This document shows, piece after piece, positions 1-8,418 of a stretch of DNA of 64,000 bases. Position numbers and translations under genes: made by a program. The stretch covers positions 1-64,000 of the forward strand of contig CAKUTL010000003.1 in assembly GCA_934692295.1 (NCBI GenBank). Direction: 5' to 3'. Positions within the stretch are counted from its first letter, which is position 1. Each line of letters begins with the position of its first letter. Source of the stretch: an uncultured Candidatus Melainabacteria bacterium (GTDB taxonomy: Bacteria > Cyanobacteriota > Vampirovibrionia > Gastranaerophilales > Gastranaerophilaceae). Below the pieces are notes generated by a model, which saw nothing but the letters and a program-made list of their open reading frames with translations, was not told where the DNA came from and searched no databases.

Positions 1-543
1 TATATTGTTAACGATAAATTTATAGCCTTAAAAAGTTCTATTCATACAATAAACATGAAAAGACCAAAATTTGATTCATTTCTTGGTTTTAGAGCTTTAA
101 GCCTCGAAGATTTTAAAATCCCAATAACGGAAAGATTTTTAAAAGATAGAGGAATTAAACACCTAGACTACAAAATCATACCTAATTATATCCCTGAAGA
201 CCAAAACATAACTTGGAGAGGACTATTTTGCGATGGAAATATAAATTTCCGAAAAACTTGGACTCCAAAATCCAAAGCAGAATTTGCATCAACCGCTCGA
301 CATGAAGTTGAACATGGCTGGCAATATTACTTAGATGCCAGAAATGGGCAAGAAAGAGGAGATTTTATGACTTCAATTGGAGAAAAATATGGAAAATTAA
401 ATGACCCTGAACTCCAACAAGAAGCCAACAGATACACAGAAGCAATTAATAATTACGTTTCGGCAAAAGAAGATTACGAACAATACAGACAAAATTATAT
501 AGAAGTTAAAGCCTTTGCCGCAGGAGCAAAAGCAATGATATAA
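1..543 (+). CDS. Partial orphan protein with HExxH metallopeptidase-like motif
   Basis: The frame is open from base 1, so the gene probably begins upstream of the window. The first in-frame ATG is at 55 (162 residues from there) and has no visible Shine-Dalgarno. About 80 residues after that ATG is RHEVEHGWQYY, in which HEVEH fits the HExxH zinc-peptidase signature; the C-terminal third is helical and charged. I do not recognise the family. A catalytic role is inferred from a single short motif and could be fortuitous; the third zinc ligand is not obvious. It converges on the next gene across a shared hairpin terminator. Confidence 0.6.
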   Translation, partial: YIVNDKFIALKSSIHTINMKRPKFDSFLGFRALSLEDFKIPITERFLKDRGIKHLDYKIIPNYIPEDQNITWRGLFCDGNINFRKTWTPKSKAEFASTARHEVEHGWQYYLDARNGQERGDFMTSIGEKYGKLNDPELQQEANRYTEAINNYVSAKEDYEQYRQNYIEVKAFAAGAKAMI

Positions 544-602
544 CAAAGATGGTAAAATTCTCCGAGAAGAATTTAAACACATCCCACCTGAAATGTTATA
601 AT

Positions 603-633
603 AAAAAGAGGCTCCAAAAAAGAACCTCTTTTT
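603..633. terminator. Bidirectional hairpin terminator
   Basis: Perfect 9-bp arms AAAAAGAGG and CCTCTTTTT are separated by 13 nt. The A and T tracts at the outer ends let it serve both converging genes. Confidence 0.75.
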
Positions 634-643
634 ATTTTTAAAT

Positions 644-898
644 CTATGCTTTATCCAAGGCAAAAAATTGGAAGAAACTTTGTTTATCATACAGTGAAGA
701 CAATCTTTCCTGTGCCTTTTGCCAACTAACTTTATTACTTTCAGTAACAAAATCCGGATATCTATCAGTTCCCCTCAATGAACGTTGATAAGAAACAGTA
801 GAACGAATTTGATTTTCGAGCTTTGCGACCTTCCGCTCCGCAGCAGCAGGAATCCCTGTAGCTTTATACAAACATTTAAAAACTTTTCCAATTCCCAT
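644..898 (-). CDS. Small orphan protein (84 aa), motif-regulon member
   Basis: An 84-residue basic, helical protein of unknown function. A strong ribosome site (AAAGGAG, 8 nt before the ATG) supports the start, and the terminator at 603-633 closes the unit. There is no signal peptide or membrane segment. Its promoter region carries the GCAATT-N17-TTTATATA motif (934-964) shared with other orphan genes in the window, which argues that it is a real, co-regulated gene rather than a chance ORF. Confidence 0.7.
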   Translation of the reverse strand: MGIGKVFKCLYKATGIPAAAERKVAKLENQIRSTVSYQRSLRGTDRYPDFVTESNKVSWQKAQERLSSLYDKQSFFQFFALDKA

Positions 899-933
899 AG
901 TAAAAACTCCTTTATATTTTCCCTGTGTACTCT

Positions 934-964
934 TATATAAAAAAATTTTTTATCTGGAAATTGC
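934..964 (-). promoter_or_regulatory. GCAATT-N17-TTTATATA motif, copy 1
   Basis: Read on the minus strand, GCAATT (959-964) is followed by exactly 17 nt and then TTTATATA (934-941). A start site 6-7 nt further on would give a leader of about 28 nt containing the AAAGGAG site of the 84-aa gene. Confidence 0.6.
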
Positions 965-993
965 GTTTTTGTTAACTTATATTAAAATCATGC

Positions 994-2859
994 TTAATTT
1001 TCTTTTGACGCTATTGATTTGACAAAATGATCTGCTCCATCTAAGGTTGTATTTAGCCAATCATCTTTTATTTTACCGTCCGGCATAGTTTTAATTGTAC
1101 GAACCAAAGCTCCTCGGATTAAGTTATCAGCACCATCTAATAATCTTGGAAGCCAATCTAAATGTTGAGCATAAATTTTAACAGTTGCAATATTTTCTGC
1201 CAAAAATTCTTTTGAAACTTTATCTTTCGAATCTAATAATTTTTCAAATAATGATACCCTTAAATCAGGATTGATAAATGAAACAGATTCACAAAGTCCT
1301 GCAGTTACTTGGTCATCATTACAAGCTAAAAGTTTATCAATCCACTTTTGCTGCAATTTTGGTTCTTCATTAAACAAGTCAATTGAGCGAGCCAAAGTGG
1401 TATTTACCATAGTATCATTTTTTGAGAAAAACTTTTCAAAATACTCATCATAACGAGAACTTCCCATATATTTCATTGAATTTATCAACGCTACACTTGC
1501 ATAAGGGTCAGCGTTTTCTGAAAATGTTTGATAAATATTCACACGATTTGGCATATTCATATAATATTGGTTGATATTTCTTGCTAAATATTTTATTATC
1601 GCAGAATGTTTAGTGTCTGTATATTCTTCAAAAAACTTATGACGTAATTTTGATGGAATATGAGCAATTTCTTTTGCAATAGTTTCTTGAGCCTTAATAT
1701 CTTCAACATTTGTCGTAAGTCTTTCAGTCAAAGCGTCCAACTCAGGACAACGCTCAAAGTTTTTGATATTCTGAATTAATGCAATATTAACCCTATGACT
1801 GCCCAAATCATAACATCTTTGGTACATCTTAGGCTGTAATTCTTTTGGCATATGTTTTATACTGTGAACCAGCCCAATCCCTTTATCTTTAAATTCATCA
1901 GTTCCGTCATTTTGAGAAATAATTTTATTAAACAAACTGATTTTTTCTTCCGGAGTTTTAGCATACTTGATGGATTTATGCACATCTTGAGCTAACTTAT
2001 TACCCACAAGATTTGTAACAGTTTCTATGCCGCCAAAATCGCAAATCCAACCGTTTATTCTATTTTTAGGGAAATCATCTCCATAACCGATACCCAAATC
2101 AGTTAAGTCTAAAATTTCAGTCGGTTTTTCAATTGTTGAAGGCAAATAATCTACAGTCATCAAACCATTTTTTGTATCACCATAATAAAATTTCACAAAT
2201 TCAGACTTATCTCCGGCATAATTTTTTACATATTCTGCCAAATTTTGTTCTGTATGATTTCCATGATTTTGCAAAAAGTTATTATCATGTTTGAATAATT
2301 TTGTTACAACTCCGGTATTCTTATCTTCTCCAATAGCTATTTTATAAGCCCACGCTTGAAATCCATGACCAATATAACTTACAGATAGTGGAGTTTTTGC
2401 ATCAATAATTCCGTGTTTTTGGAATAAATTAGACAAATCAGATTGCAATCTGTCTAAATCCGCAAAATCTCTTTCTTTCTTAAACATTTCACCAAAAGAA
2501 ACTATGAAACTGTCTTTATCGAATTTTGTAATATCTTTAATTCGACTTGTCCACTGTTCCGGCAATCCACGCCCCTCGACTATTCCATTAGCCCCTTCGT
2601 GAATTTTTGACAAATCCGTAACATTTCTTTTTGAATAAATACGCTTACCCATATCAACAGAATACTTTGCTATATCATCCCAATTTAGATGACCACGGAA
2701 AGAAATATTTGCCAAATAATTTGGAGCGATTATCGGCATATTGTAATCCTTTGAAGCCTGCAGAGGGTTCGTTGAATTATTTTGCGTAATATTATTTGAA
2801 GAGTGTTTATTTAATGCTGCAATATTAACCGGTCGAAAACTTATTGGGTTTATGTTCAT
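994..2859 (-). CDS. Putative kinase-fold protein with HEAT-like C-terminal repeats
   Basis: A 621-residue protein with AAGGA 9 nt before its ATG. Residues 161-173 (SYIGHGFQAWAYK) look like a glycine-rich loop, VVTKLFK (about 184-190) could supply the ATP lysine, and D261 with N266 and DFG at 274-276 have the spacing of a kinase catalytic loop plus DFG motif. The catalytic-loop His/Arg are not conserved, so it may be atypical or inactive. Residues about 300-621 are repeated short amphipathic helices resembling HEAT repeats. The N terminus carries PISFR and NISFRG, a pattern I associate with lineage-specific exported or host-directed proteins; that link is inference. No signal peptide is visible. 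The gene stands alone. Confidence 0.75.
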   Translation of the reverse strand: MNINPISFRPVNIAALNKHSSNNITQNNSTNPLQASKDYNMPIIAPNYLANISFRGHLNWDDIAKYSVDMGKRIYSKRNVTDLSKIHEGANGIVEGRGLPEQWTSRIKDITKFDKDSFIVSFGEMFKKERDFADLDRLQSDLSNLFQKHGIIDAKTPLSVSYIGHGFQAWAYKIAIGEDKNTGVVTKLFKHDNNFLQNHGNHTEQNLAEYVKNYAGDKSEFVKFYYGDTKNGLMTVDYLPSTIEKPTEILDLTDLGIGYGDDFPKNRINGWICDFGGIETVTNLVGNKLAQDVHKSIKYAKTPEEKISLFNKIISQNDGTDEFKDKGIGLVHSIKHMPKELQPKMYQRCYDLGSHRVNIALIQNIKNFERCPELDALTERLTTNVEDIKAQETIAKEIAHIPSKLRHKFFEEYTDTKHSAIIKYLARNINQYYMNMPNRVNIYQTFSENADPYASVALINSMKYMGSSRYDEYFEKFFSKNDTMVNTTLARSIDLFNEEPKLQQKWIDKLLACNDDQVTAGLCESVSFINPDLRVSLFEKLLDSKDKVSKEFLAENIATVKIYAQHLDWLPRLLDGADNLIRGALVRTIKTMPDGKIKDDWLNTTLDGADHFVKSIASKEN

Positions 2860-3003
2860 GTATAAATTCCTTAATTCTAAAAGCTATACGAATATTATTA
2901 TAAAAACCGTAATAATAAAATTTGCTAATTAAGTTACATAATATGACCAATTTAATTTTCTCACCATTCATATAAAAATGCTATCGAAAGGAGAAAATTA
3001 AAA

Positions 3004-3570
3004 ATGAAATCAGTTACGACTTTTGACTTACAATACGCACATCGATTTTTAAATTTTAAAGGAGAAGCACAGTATTTACATGGACATACCGGAACTCTCA
3101 CAATTGAAGTAGAAGATTCAATTAACTCGGGTGTAAATATGGTATTTCCTTGTAACGAAATAAAAAAGACAGCATGGAATATACTACAAAACTTTGACCA
3201 CGCCCTAATTTTGAGAGAAGACGACCCGTTATTACCGGCAATTTTTGATATTTATGAAAAACAAGGAATTAAAGACGGAGCAGCTCAAAATACAAATATC
3301 GGAGAAGCATTTAAAACAGAATTAGCAACAGCCTATCCACAATGCAGAATTGTCGTAACAAAAGAATCAATGACCGTAGAAGGGATGATAAAAATTGTTT
3401 ACGAACTATTGAAAGATAAATTAAATATTGCAAAAATAACGTTCACAAGCGGGGATAACGTCGCAACAGAAGAATATAAGGTTGATAAAACAATAGAGCG
3501 TTGTCCTTTATGCGGAATTGCATTGACTAAAGAGGGAATCTGCCCAAAATGCGGTTATAAAAAGCCTTAA
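3004..3570 (+). CDS. 6-pyruvoyl-tetrahydropterin synthase/QueD-family protein with C-terminal zinc ribbon
   Basis: A 188-residue COG0720 tunnel-fold enzyme that would act on 7,8-dihydroneopterin triphosphate. Zinc ligands are visible in YAHRF and LHGHTG; FDHALIL matches the Asp-His region, and ESMTVEG resembles the usual E-x-P-T-x-E. The cysteine normally a few residues before HGH is absent: the stretch reads KGEAQYLHGH, with a Glu five residues upstream of the first His. That may point to PTPS-III-type (folate) chemistry or another product instead of queuosine synthesis. Residues about 165-188 add a CPLC...CPKC zinc ribbon not usual in this family. AAAGGAG precedes the ATG, and a terminator follows. 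Confidence 0.85.
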   Translation: MKSVTTFDLQYAHRFLNFKGEAQYLHGHTGTLTIEVEDSINSGVNMVFPCNEIKKTAWNILQNFDHALILREDDPLLPAIFDIYEKQGIKDGAAQNTNIGEAFKTELATAYPQCRIVVTKESMTVEGMIKIVYELLKDKLNIAKITFTSGDNVATEEYKVDKTIERCPLCGIALTKEGICPKCGYKKP

Positions 3571-3583
3571 AATTATATAAAAT

Positions 3584-3620
3584 ATCCGTTCGGCATAAAA
3601 TCCCTATCCGGACGGATTTT
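3584..3620 (+). terminator. Rho-independent terminator after the PTPS-like gene
   Basis: ATCCGTTCGG (3584-3593) pairs with CCGGACGGAT (3608-3617) with one G-T pair, and is followed by TTT. Confidence 0.7.
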
Positions 3621-3623
3621 CTC

Positions 3624-4313
3624 TTAAATTTTTACAGGATAATCATTTGAAAATTTATATCCGTCGTGATAAATTAACATAAAACAAGCTTGAGGATTCC
3701 CTGATTTACAGCTACTTACAATTGAGGAACGTTGATTATTTGTAAAACCCATTCGATACATTAAGGAACCATATTTTTGGTAGTCATATAACAAATTATA
3801 CGGATAATAATGAACATTAAACAAATCAACACCAGCTTTATTAGGACCTCTATCCCCATTCACATCGAAACCATAAATCACATAATCTTTATTAATTATA
3901 TGAATAGCAATAACTGAACCATCTGGTAAATATAATCTATGATAAAAGAATGCATGTCCATATTTTGAAGCTTTTTCTCCTCCTCCAAGACGTTCATTTG
4001 AAAAATGAACAGAACCTTTAATTGGAGCATATTTGATAATCATATTTTCAAAACATTCATATCCTTCTGTTCCTGCCGGAGTATGCAAATCATGACATTC
4101 CTTAAACGCATCGGATACAGAACCAGTGTCTTCATATATATTGAACAACATAGTATCCATAATAGATACCATCTTTTTTAATCTGGCAGTATAAACAACT
4201 TTTCGATATTTACTCATCAATGCAGGAATCGTCATTGCTGCAACAACACCGATTATTCCAAGTGTGATAAGGACTTCTGCAAGTGTAAAGGCTCTATTTT
4301 TCAACATCTTCAT
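3624..4313 (-). CDS. Type IV pilin-like (prepilin) protein
   Basis: A 229-residue protein with a short basic leader and the prepilin signature AFTLAEVLITLGIIGVVAA. Cleavage by prepilin peptidase would fall before Phe, with Glu at +5, followed by a hydrophobic polymerisation helix. The C-terminal half has FDVNGDRGPNKAG, the D-x-NG-x-xGPN motif shared by the other pilin-like proteins here. No assembly ATPase, platform or secretin gene is nearby. There is no Shine-Dalgarno: a TATAAT box ends 6 nt before the ATG, so the mRNA is probably leaderless. A (TCATA)8 microsatellite lies just upstream of the promoter. Confidence 0.9.
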   Translation of the reverse strand: MKMLKNRAFTLAEVLITLGIIGVVAAMTIPALMSKYRKVVYTARLKKMVSIMDTMLFNIYEDTGSVSDAFKECHDLHTPAGTEGYECFENMIIKYAPIKGSVHFSNERLGGGEKASKYGHAFFYHRLYLPDGSVIAIHIINKDYVIYGFDVNGDRGPNKAGVDLFNVHYYPYNLLYDYQKYGSLMYRMGFTNNQRSSIVSSCKSGNPQACFMLIYHDGYKFSNDYPVKI

Positions 4314-4319
4314 ATGTAA

Positions 4320-4348
4320 ATTATAAAGATTTTATTACTCGGTGTACA
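4320..4348 (-). promoter_or_regulatory. Pilin promoter giving a leaderless mRNA
   Basis: On the minus strand, TGTACA (4343-4348), 17 nt, then TATAAT (4320-4325). The ATG starts 6 nt after the -10 box, where transcription should begin. Confidence 0.6.
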
Positions 4349-4355
4349 CTGTCCC

Positions 4356-4395
4356 TCATATCATATCATATCATATCATATCATATCATATCATA
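4356..4395. repeat. (TCATA)8 pentanucleotide microsatellite
   Basis: Eight perfect TCATA units end 7 bp upstream of the -35 element of the pilin-like gene. Copy-number change by slipped-strand replication would shift sequence adjoining the promoter, a classic arrangement for phase variation. The regulatory effect is inferred. Confidence 0.9.
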
Positions 4396-4483
4396 TAGGG
4401 CATTATAACTGGGTTCCAGGCATTTGAACAGGGGTTTTACATTTTGTTACAATTGAGAAAATGGGTAATATATTAACGCAACC

Positions 4484-4658
4484 GTCATCCTGAGCGAAGC
4501 GAAGGATCTCTTGCCGAACAAGTTTAGTTCAACCCCTCTCCCTTACTCCCTCACCCACAAGGGGCGAGGGAAACAACTAATCGCTAATGTCATCCTGAAT
4601 TCATTTCAGGATCTCTAACTTATGCATTCGGATAGAGATCCCGAAACTGGAATGACAC
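4484..4658. repeat. Dispersed intergenic repeat cluster
   Basis: Within the 523-bp gene-free stretch after the microsatellite, related units occur at 4484-4510 (GTCATCCTGAGCGAAGCG and on to GGATCTC), 4589-4615 (same ends, palindromic core) and 4631-4658 (inverted). Between them is CCCTCTCCC/GGGCGAGGG-type sequence. Similar units recur near 9121-9151 and 40717-40796. I see no coding signal here. Confidence 0.65.
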
Positions 4659-4756
4659 TACAGATATAATACCTTACGTTTAGTCAGAGATTCTTCGGGT
4701 AAATTTGGAATATTTTATTCAATTATCTTTGGTTTATCCCTCAGAATGACACACTT

Positions 4757-4786
4757 TGTATGTTGGGTTTGAAAACCCAACATACA
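4757..4786. repeat. Perfect 14-bp inverted repeat
   Basis: TGTATGTTGGGTTT (4757-4770) and its reverse complement (4773-4786) are separated by 2 nt. It forms a strong hairpin at the end of the repeat cluster, possibly a palindromic mobile repeat; no adjacent T run makes a terminator role less likely. Confidence 0.7.
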
Positions 4787-4861
4787 TTAAAATTTCTAAA
4801 ATACGCCCAAAACATAAATTATATTGCATTTTACAATTCATAATTATTTAAAACTCTTAAT

Positions 4862-4900
4862 AAAAAATCCCGACATTGTGAATAACAACATCGGGATTTT
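4862..4900 (-). terminator. Terminator of the SLH-domain gene
   Basis: An AAAATCCCGA arm pairs with its complement at 4891-4900 around an imperfect loop. On the minus strand the hairpin ends in a T run, 18 bp past the stop codon of the SLH gene. Confidence 0.7.
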
Positions 4901-4918
4901 ACTCTTCTTTAAACTAAA

Positions 4919-6067
4919 TTAGTTTTCATAAATCCAACCATTAGTTAAATCAATTTTTAGAGGTTTTAGCAATATCATATTTGCTGTACCATCTGCCGGA
5001 ACTTCAAGTTTTTCACCTTTGAATGCCCATCTTACGAATTTCATCCACCAGTTTCTATCTTTGTAAATTTCTGCAGTTCCATCAAATGCCGTTGTTTGGT
5101 CATTTTCTGTTGTAATCAATGCGTTTTTCAAAACTAAAACACCATTTCTTACAAAGTATTTTCCAGGTCTAACGTCAAGTAATTGTCCATTCAACATTGC
5201 ACCTTCTCTAACAAGGATAAATTTTTCTCTTGTTACGTAGTTTTGTGGAACTCTTGCTGTGTACATTGCTCCGCCTTCTGATGATTGAGAACTAATGTAT
5301 GTATTCAATTTAATTGGAACTACTGAGCCAGCCGGAATTGTACCAACACTGCCTTGTACTGTAGCAGAATCAATTACAAAACCTTCGCCGGTTTTCTTTC
5401 TCATTGCTTCTGCAAGTTTAGCATTTGGATTTAATTTTGCTTGTTCCATCATATTGTACAAGATTGCTGCAACTTCTGCTCTTGTTGCAGGTCTTGAAGC
5501 TTCTAATTCAGCTTTTTTAGCACTTGGAGCAACTACAACCATTCCTAAAATTTCAGCTTTTCCTGCTGGAATAATAAACCATTCTGGAATAGAGTTAGCA
5601 TCAGCGTATTTTCGAGATAAAACTTCTTTTGCTTTTGCAACACTAATTTGTTCTGTTGTTAGTGCATTAACTGCAACTGATAGAGATTCAGCTCTTGATA
5701 CAGAATCTTCTGGTCTAAATAATTCACCTTTTTTGTCACAAGAAATTAGGTCAAAATATAGTGCTTTTTGAATATCTTGATATGCCCAATAATCTTCAGT
5801 AATATCTGAGAAGTGTACTGGTTGAGCTACTTTTGTGTGTTGTTGACCTAACGCTCTAATTGCCATTGCTGCAAATTCTGCTCTTGTAACATTTGCATCA
5901 GGTTTGAATGTTCCATCAGGATAACCGACAATAACACCTTGTTCTGATAACAATTTGATTTGTGGAGCAGCCCAATAGTCGCTTGAAACATCTGGGAATG
6001 CAAATGCAGGAGCTGTCATTAAACATAATACAGCAACCGATAAAATTGATTTTAGTAAATTTTTCAT
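4919..6067 (-). CDS. SLH-domain envelope protein
   Basis: A 382-residue exported protein. The signal peptide (about residues 1-23) ends AFA. SLH domains cover about 24-73 (GYPDGTFKPDANVTRAEF) and 84-135, with a weaker third at about 150-205 ending RPATRAEVAA. SLH domains bind cell-wall polymers and, in cyanobacteria-related diderms, tether outer-membrane proteins to peptidoglycan. The C-terminal 170 residues are beta-rich and not a porin barrel of known length, so this looks like an anchoring protein instead of a pore. GGAGG 4 nt before the ATG is the strongest ribosome site in the region, suggesting high expression. Confidence 0.9.
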   Translation of the reverse strand: MKNLLKSILSVAVLCLMTAPAFAFPDVSSDYWAAPQIKLLSEQGVIVGYPDGTFKPDANVTRAEFAAMAIRALGQQHTKVAQPVHFSDITEDYWAYQDIQKALYFDLISCDKKGELFRPEDSVSRAESLSVAVNALTTEQISVAKAKEVLSRKYADANSIPEWFIIPAGKAEILGMVVVAPSAKKAELEASRPATRAEVAAILYNMMEQAKLNPNAKLAEAMRKKTGEGFVIDSATVQGSVGTIPAGSVVPIKLNTYISSQSSEGGAMYTARVPQNYVTREKFILVREGAMLNGQLLDVRPGKYFVRNGVLVLKNALITTENDQTTAFDGTAEIYKDRNWWMKFVRWAFKGEKLEVPADGTANMILLKPLKIDLTNGWIYEN

Positions 6068-6123
6068 TTTACCTCCTTCACTAATAAACTAGACTTATTC
6101 AATTTAACATGCTAATTATCTTT

Positions 6124-6153
6124 TTTATAGCTTTTTGTAAAAATCTGTTACAA
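6124..6153 (-). promoter_or_regulatory. Candidate promoter of the SLH gene
   Basis: On the minus strand, TTGTAA (6148-6153), 18 nt, then TATAAA (6124-6129), leaving a leader of about 50 nt before the GGAGG site. Confidence 0.4.
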
Positions 6154-6258
6154 GGTTAAAATTTGTTTTAGCATGTTAATCTACTCTCTTGTGTAATGAT
6201 TTTTCCTTTTATTTTCTCTATTTATTAAACTGTTGATTATTTATTTTAGGATTTGAAA

Positions 6259-8352
6259 ATGCAAAAGAAGAGTGTCGTTGTTATAGCTTTATTATTATGT
6301 TTATTCAGCCAAAATTTTATTGTCTTGGCTTCTGAAAATAAATATCCTGATTATGCCCTTGAATATCTTGGAGAAGACAGGTTTGAAGCCTATAATAGAA
6401 AAATGTTTAATTTTAATTTGGGGTTGAACAAATATGTAATTCGTCCAATTCATATTTTGTGGTCATCAATCATGCCAGAATACGGAATGGATAGAATTCA
6501 AGCCGCAACAAACAATATTGAATACCCGATAAGACTTTTGAGTAGTTTAATACAACGAGATTTTGAAACCTCTAAAAATGAAACCATTCGATTTTTTACA
6601 AATACAATTTTAGGCTTGGGCGGAATGTATGATCCGGCAAAGACATTATTTAAAATAGAACAATCATCCGAAAATATGGAACAAGCTCTTGCAGGCTGCA
6701 AAATGAAAAACGGGAAGTTTTTTGTTTTTCCGGTTTTATCATTTACAAGTTTTAGAGGATTATTAGGACGACTTTTGGATACTGCACTTAATCCCGGTTC
6801 TTATATCGCAACTCCGGTTCTGGCAATTGTAAAAGCAGGATTAACTGTAAATAAAACATCTTATATGCAACCAATTATTCAAATGGTTGAATCAAATTAT
6901 GCTGATCCATATGAAATTGCGAAGAAAATCTATGGTTTAGAGGGTTATATAAAATGTAAAAATCTTGATAGGGTTGATATAAAAAAGGAAATGGATTTTG
7001 TTAAATCAGATGATGATAAAAAAGTTGCTCAAAAACCAGTTATTCTGAAACAAAAAACACCAGTTCAAGTTGCAGAAAAGAACGATAAAATCGTCAAAAC
7101 AGAAGTTACTTCACAAATTTATATGCCATCCTTTTTGAAAGGTGGTGCTAATTTAGATGATTACAGTACTGAAAATTTTAAACTTGATGCGGATATAATT
7201 CTTCCAAATTTTAATCCTCAAACTCCTGTTGTGGATTCTATGCGTACTGCTTTATTTGACCTCCCTGGGGTTGATGAATCTGTTTGGAATGAGTTATCTG
7301 TATGGAATAGAAGCTTCAGCCAGCGAATAAAAACTTCTTCTGTTGGGGTAACCGAGGGTCGTGCGGATTATCGTTTTCGTTATATCTTACAAAAAGATAA
7401 ATCTTCTCCTTTAGCAATAATTTATCCTTCGATTGGGGAGGGAATTATGTCTAGTCATTCTGTTTTATTGGCTAAATTATTTTATGATGCGGGGTATTCT
7501 GTTGTTATTCAAGGGAGTCATTTTCAGTGGGAATTTGTGAAAAGTATGCCAAAAGATTATCACCCAGGGCTTCCTGCAAAAGATGCAATCGCTCTTCGTT
7601 CTGTTACTTTGAAAATTATAAATAATCTTCAAAAAAGATATTCTTGCGAGTTTGGGGATAAAGTTTTTATTGGTACTTCTTTCGGGGCTTTAACTTCTCT
7701 TTTCTTAGGAGATTTAGAATCAAGGGATAATGTTTTAGGGAATTCTAAGTTTATTTCAATTTGCCCTCCTGTGGATTTGATTTACGCAATGAAACAGATT
7801 GATAAAAATTCTGAGGAGTGGAATAAATCGTCTGAGGATTTAAAGCAGCGTGTAGCTCTTACAGCAGCCAAAGTTATGAAATTGTACCAATCAAAGGACG
7901 AATCTAAAAAAGAGATAAATTATCTTCCTTTTTCGGATGAAGAAGGGAAATTGATTACAGGATTTGTTATGCACCAAAAACTTTCAGATTTGATTTTTAC
8001 GATTGAAAATGGTTCAAAATCTGCCAAATCCGATATTTATCACGTCATTGATAACATGAATTATAGAGATTATGCCGAAAAATACCTACTCAGTTCCACG
8101 GATAAAAACAGTGATGATTTGAGTTATGAAGTAAGTTTATATTCTATTTCAGATTATTTAGAACACGGGACAAATTATAAAATTTACCATTCTCTAAATG
8201 ATTATTTAACGAATACAACTCAGCTTAAAAAATTAAAAGAATATACTGGTGCAAATACTGTTTTGATCGACAATGGTTCTCATTTGGGATTTTTATACCG
8301 CCAAGAATTTATTAAGAATTTGAAAGACACAATTTCTTTGAAAAAAGAGTAG
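6259..8352 (+). CDS. mlaA: MlaA-family protein fused to an alpha/beta-hydrolase domain
   Basis: A 697-residue exported protein. I start at the ATG at 6259 because AGGA lies 7 nt before it; a TTG 6 nt upstream is too close. After a signal peptide (about 1-24, no convincing lipobox), residues about 35-235 match MlaA/VacJ, the outer-membrane partner of the Mla phospholipid pathway (NRKMFNFNLGLN, RFFTNTILGLGGMYDPA). A Lys/Gln-rich linker (about 240-330) leads to a hydrolase-like region with IGTSFGAL as nucleophile elbow (Ser about 474) and GSHLGF near the end (His about 675). MlaA is normally about 250 residues, so the fusion is unusual; lipid transfer plus lipid hydrolysis is a guess. An MlaE permease lies at 31106-31876. 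Confidence 0.85.
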   Translation: MQKKSVVVIALLLCLFSQNFIVLASENKYPDYALEYLGEDRFEAYNRKMFNFNLGLNKYVIRPIHILWSSIMPEYGMDRIQAATNNIEYPIRLLSSLIQRDFETSKNETIRFFTNTILGLGGMYDPAKTLFKIEQSSENMEQALAGCKMKNGKFFVFPVLSFTSFRGLLGRLLDTALNPGSYIATPVLAIVKAGLTVNKTSYMQPIIQMVESNYADPYEIAKKIYGLEGYIKCKNLDRVDIKKEMDFVKSDDDKKVAQKPVILKQKTPVQVAEKNDKIVKTEVTSQIYMPSFLKGGANLDDYSTENFKLDADIILPNFNPQTPVVDSMRTALFDLPGVDESVWNELSVWNRSFSQRIKTSSVGVTEGRADYRFRYILQKDKSSPLAIIYPSIGEGIMSSHSVLLAKLFYDAGYSVVIQGSHFQWEFVKSMPKDYHPGLPAKDAIALRSVTLKIINNLQKRYSCEFGDKVFIGTSFGALTSLFLGDLESRDNVLGNSKFISICPPVDLIYAMKQIDKNSEEWNKSSEDLKQRVALTAAKVMKLYQSKDESKKEINYLPFSDEEGKLITGFVMHQKLSDLIFTIENGSKSAKSDIYHVIDNMNYRDYAEKYLLSSTDKNSDDLSYEVSLYSISDYLEHGTNYKIYHSLNDYLTNTTQLKKLKEYTGANTVLIDNGSHLGFLYRQEFIKNLKDTISLKKE

Positions 8353-8418
8353 GGAAATAAGTATCTTCTCCAAGAAAAATTGTTGAAAAGGTTGACAATT
8401 AAACAAAAGAACCGTCAA

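Noticed and set aside
2860..3003. Another copy of the GCAATT-N17-TTTATATA motif before the kinase-like gene
   Set aside because: AGCAAATTTT and TTTATAAT occur there but the spacing is 15 nt and both boxes differ, so I did not count it.
5295..5771. Long plus-strand frame opposite the SLH gene
   Set aside because: It is a mirror of a confidently coding minus-strand gene, with no ribosome site.
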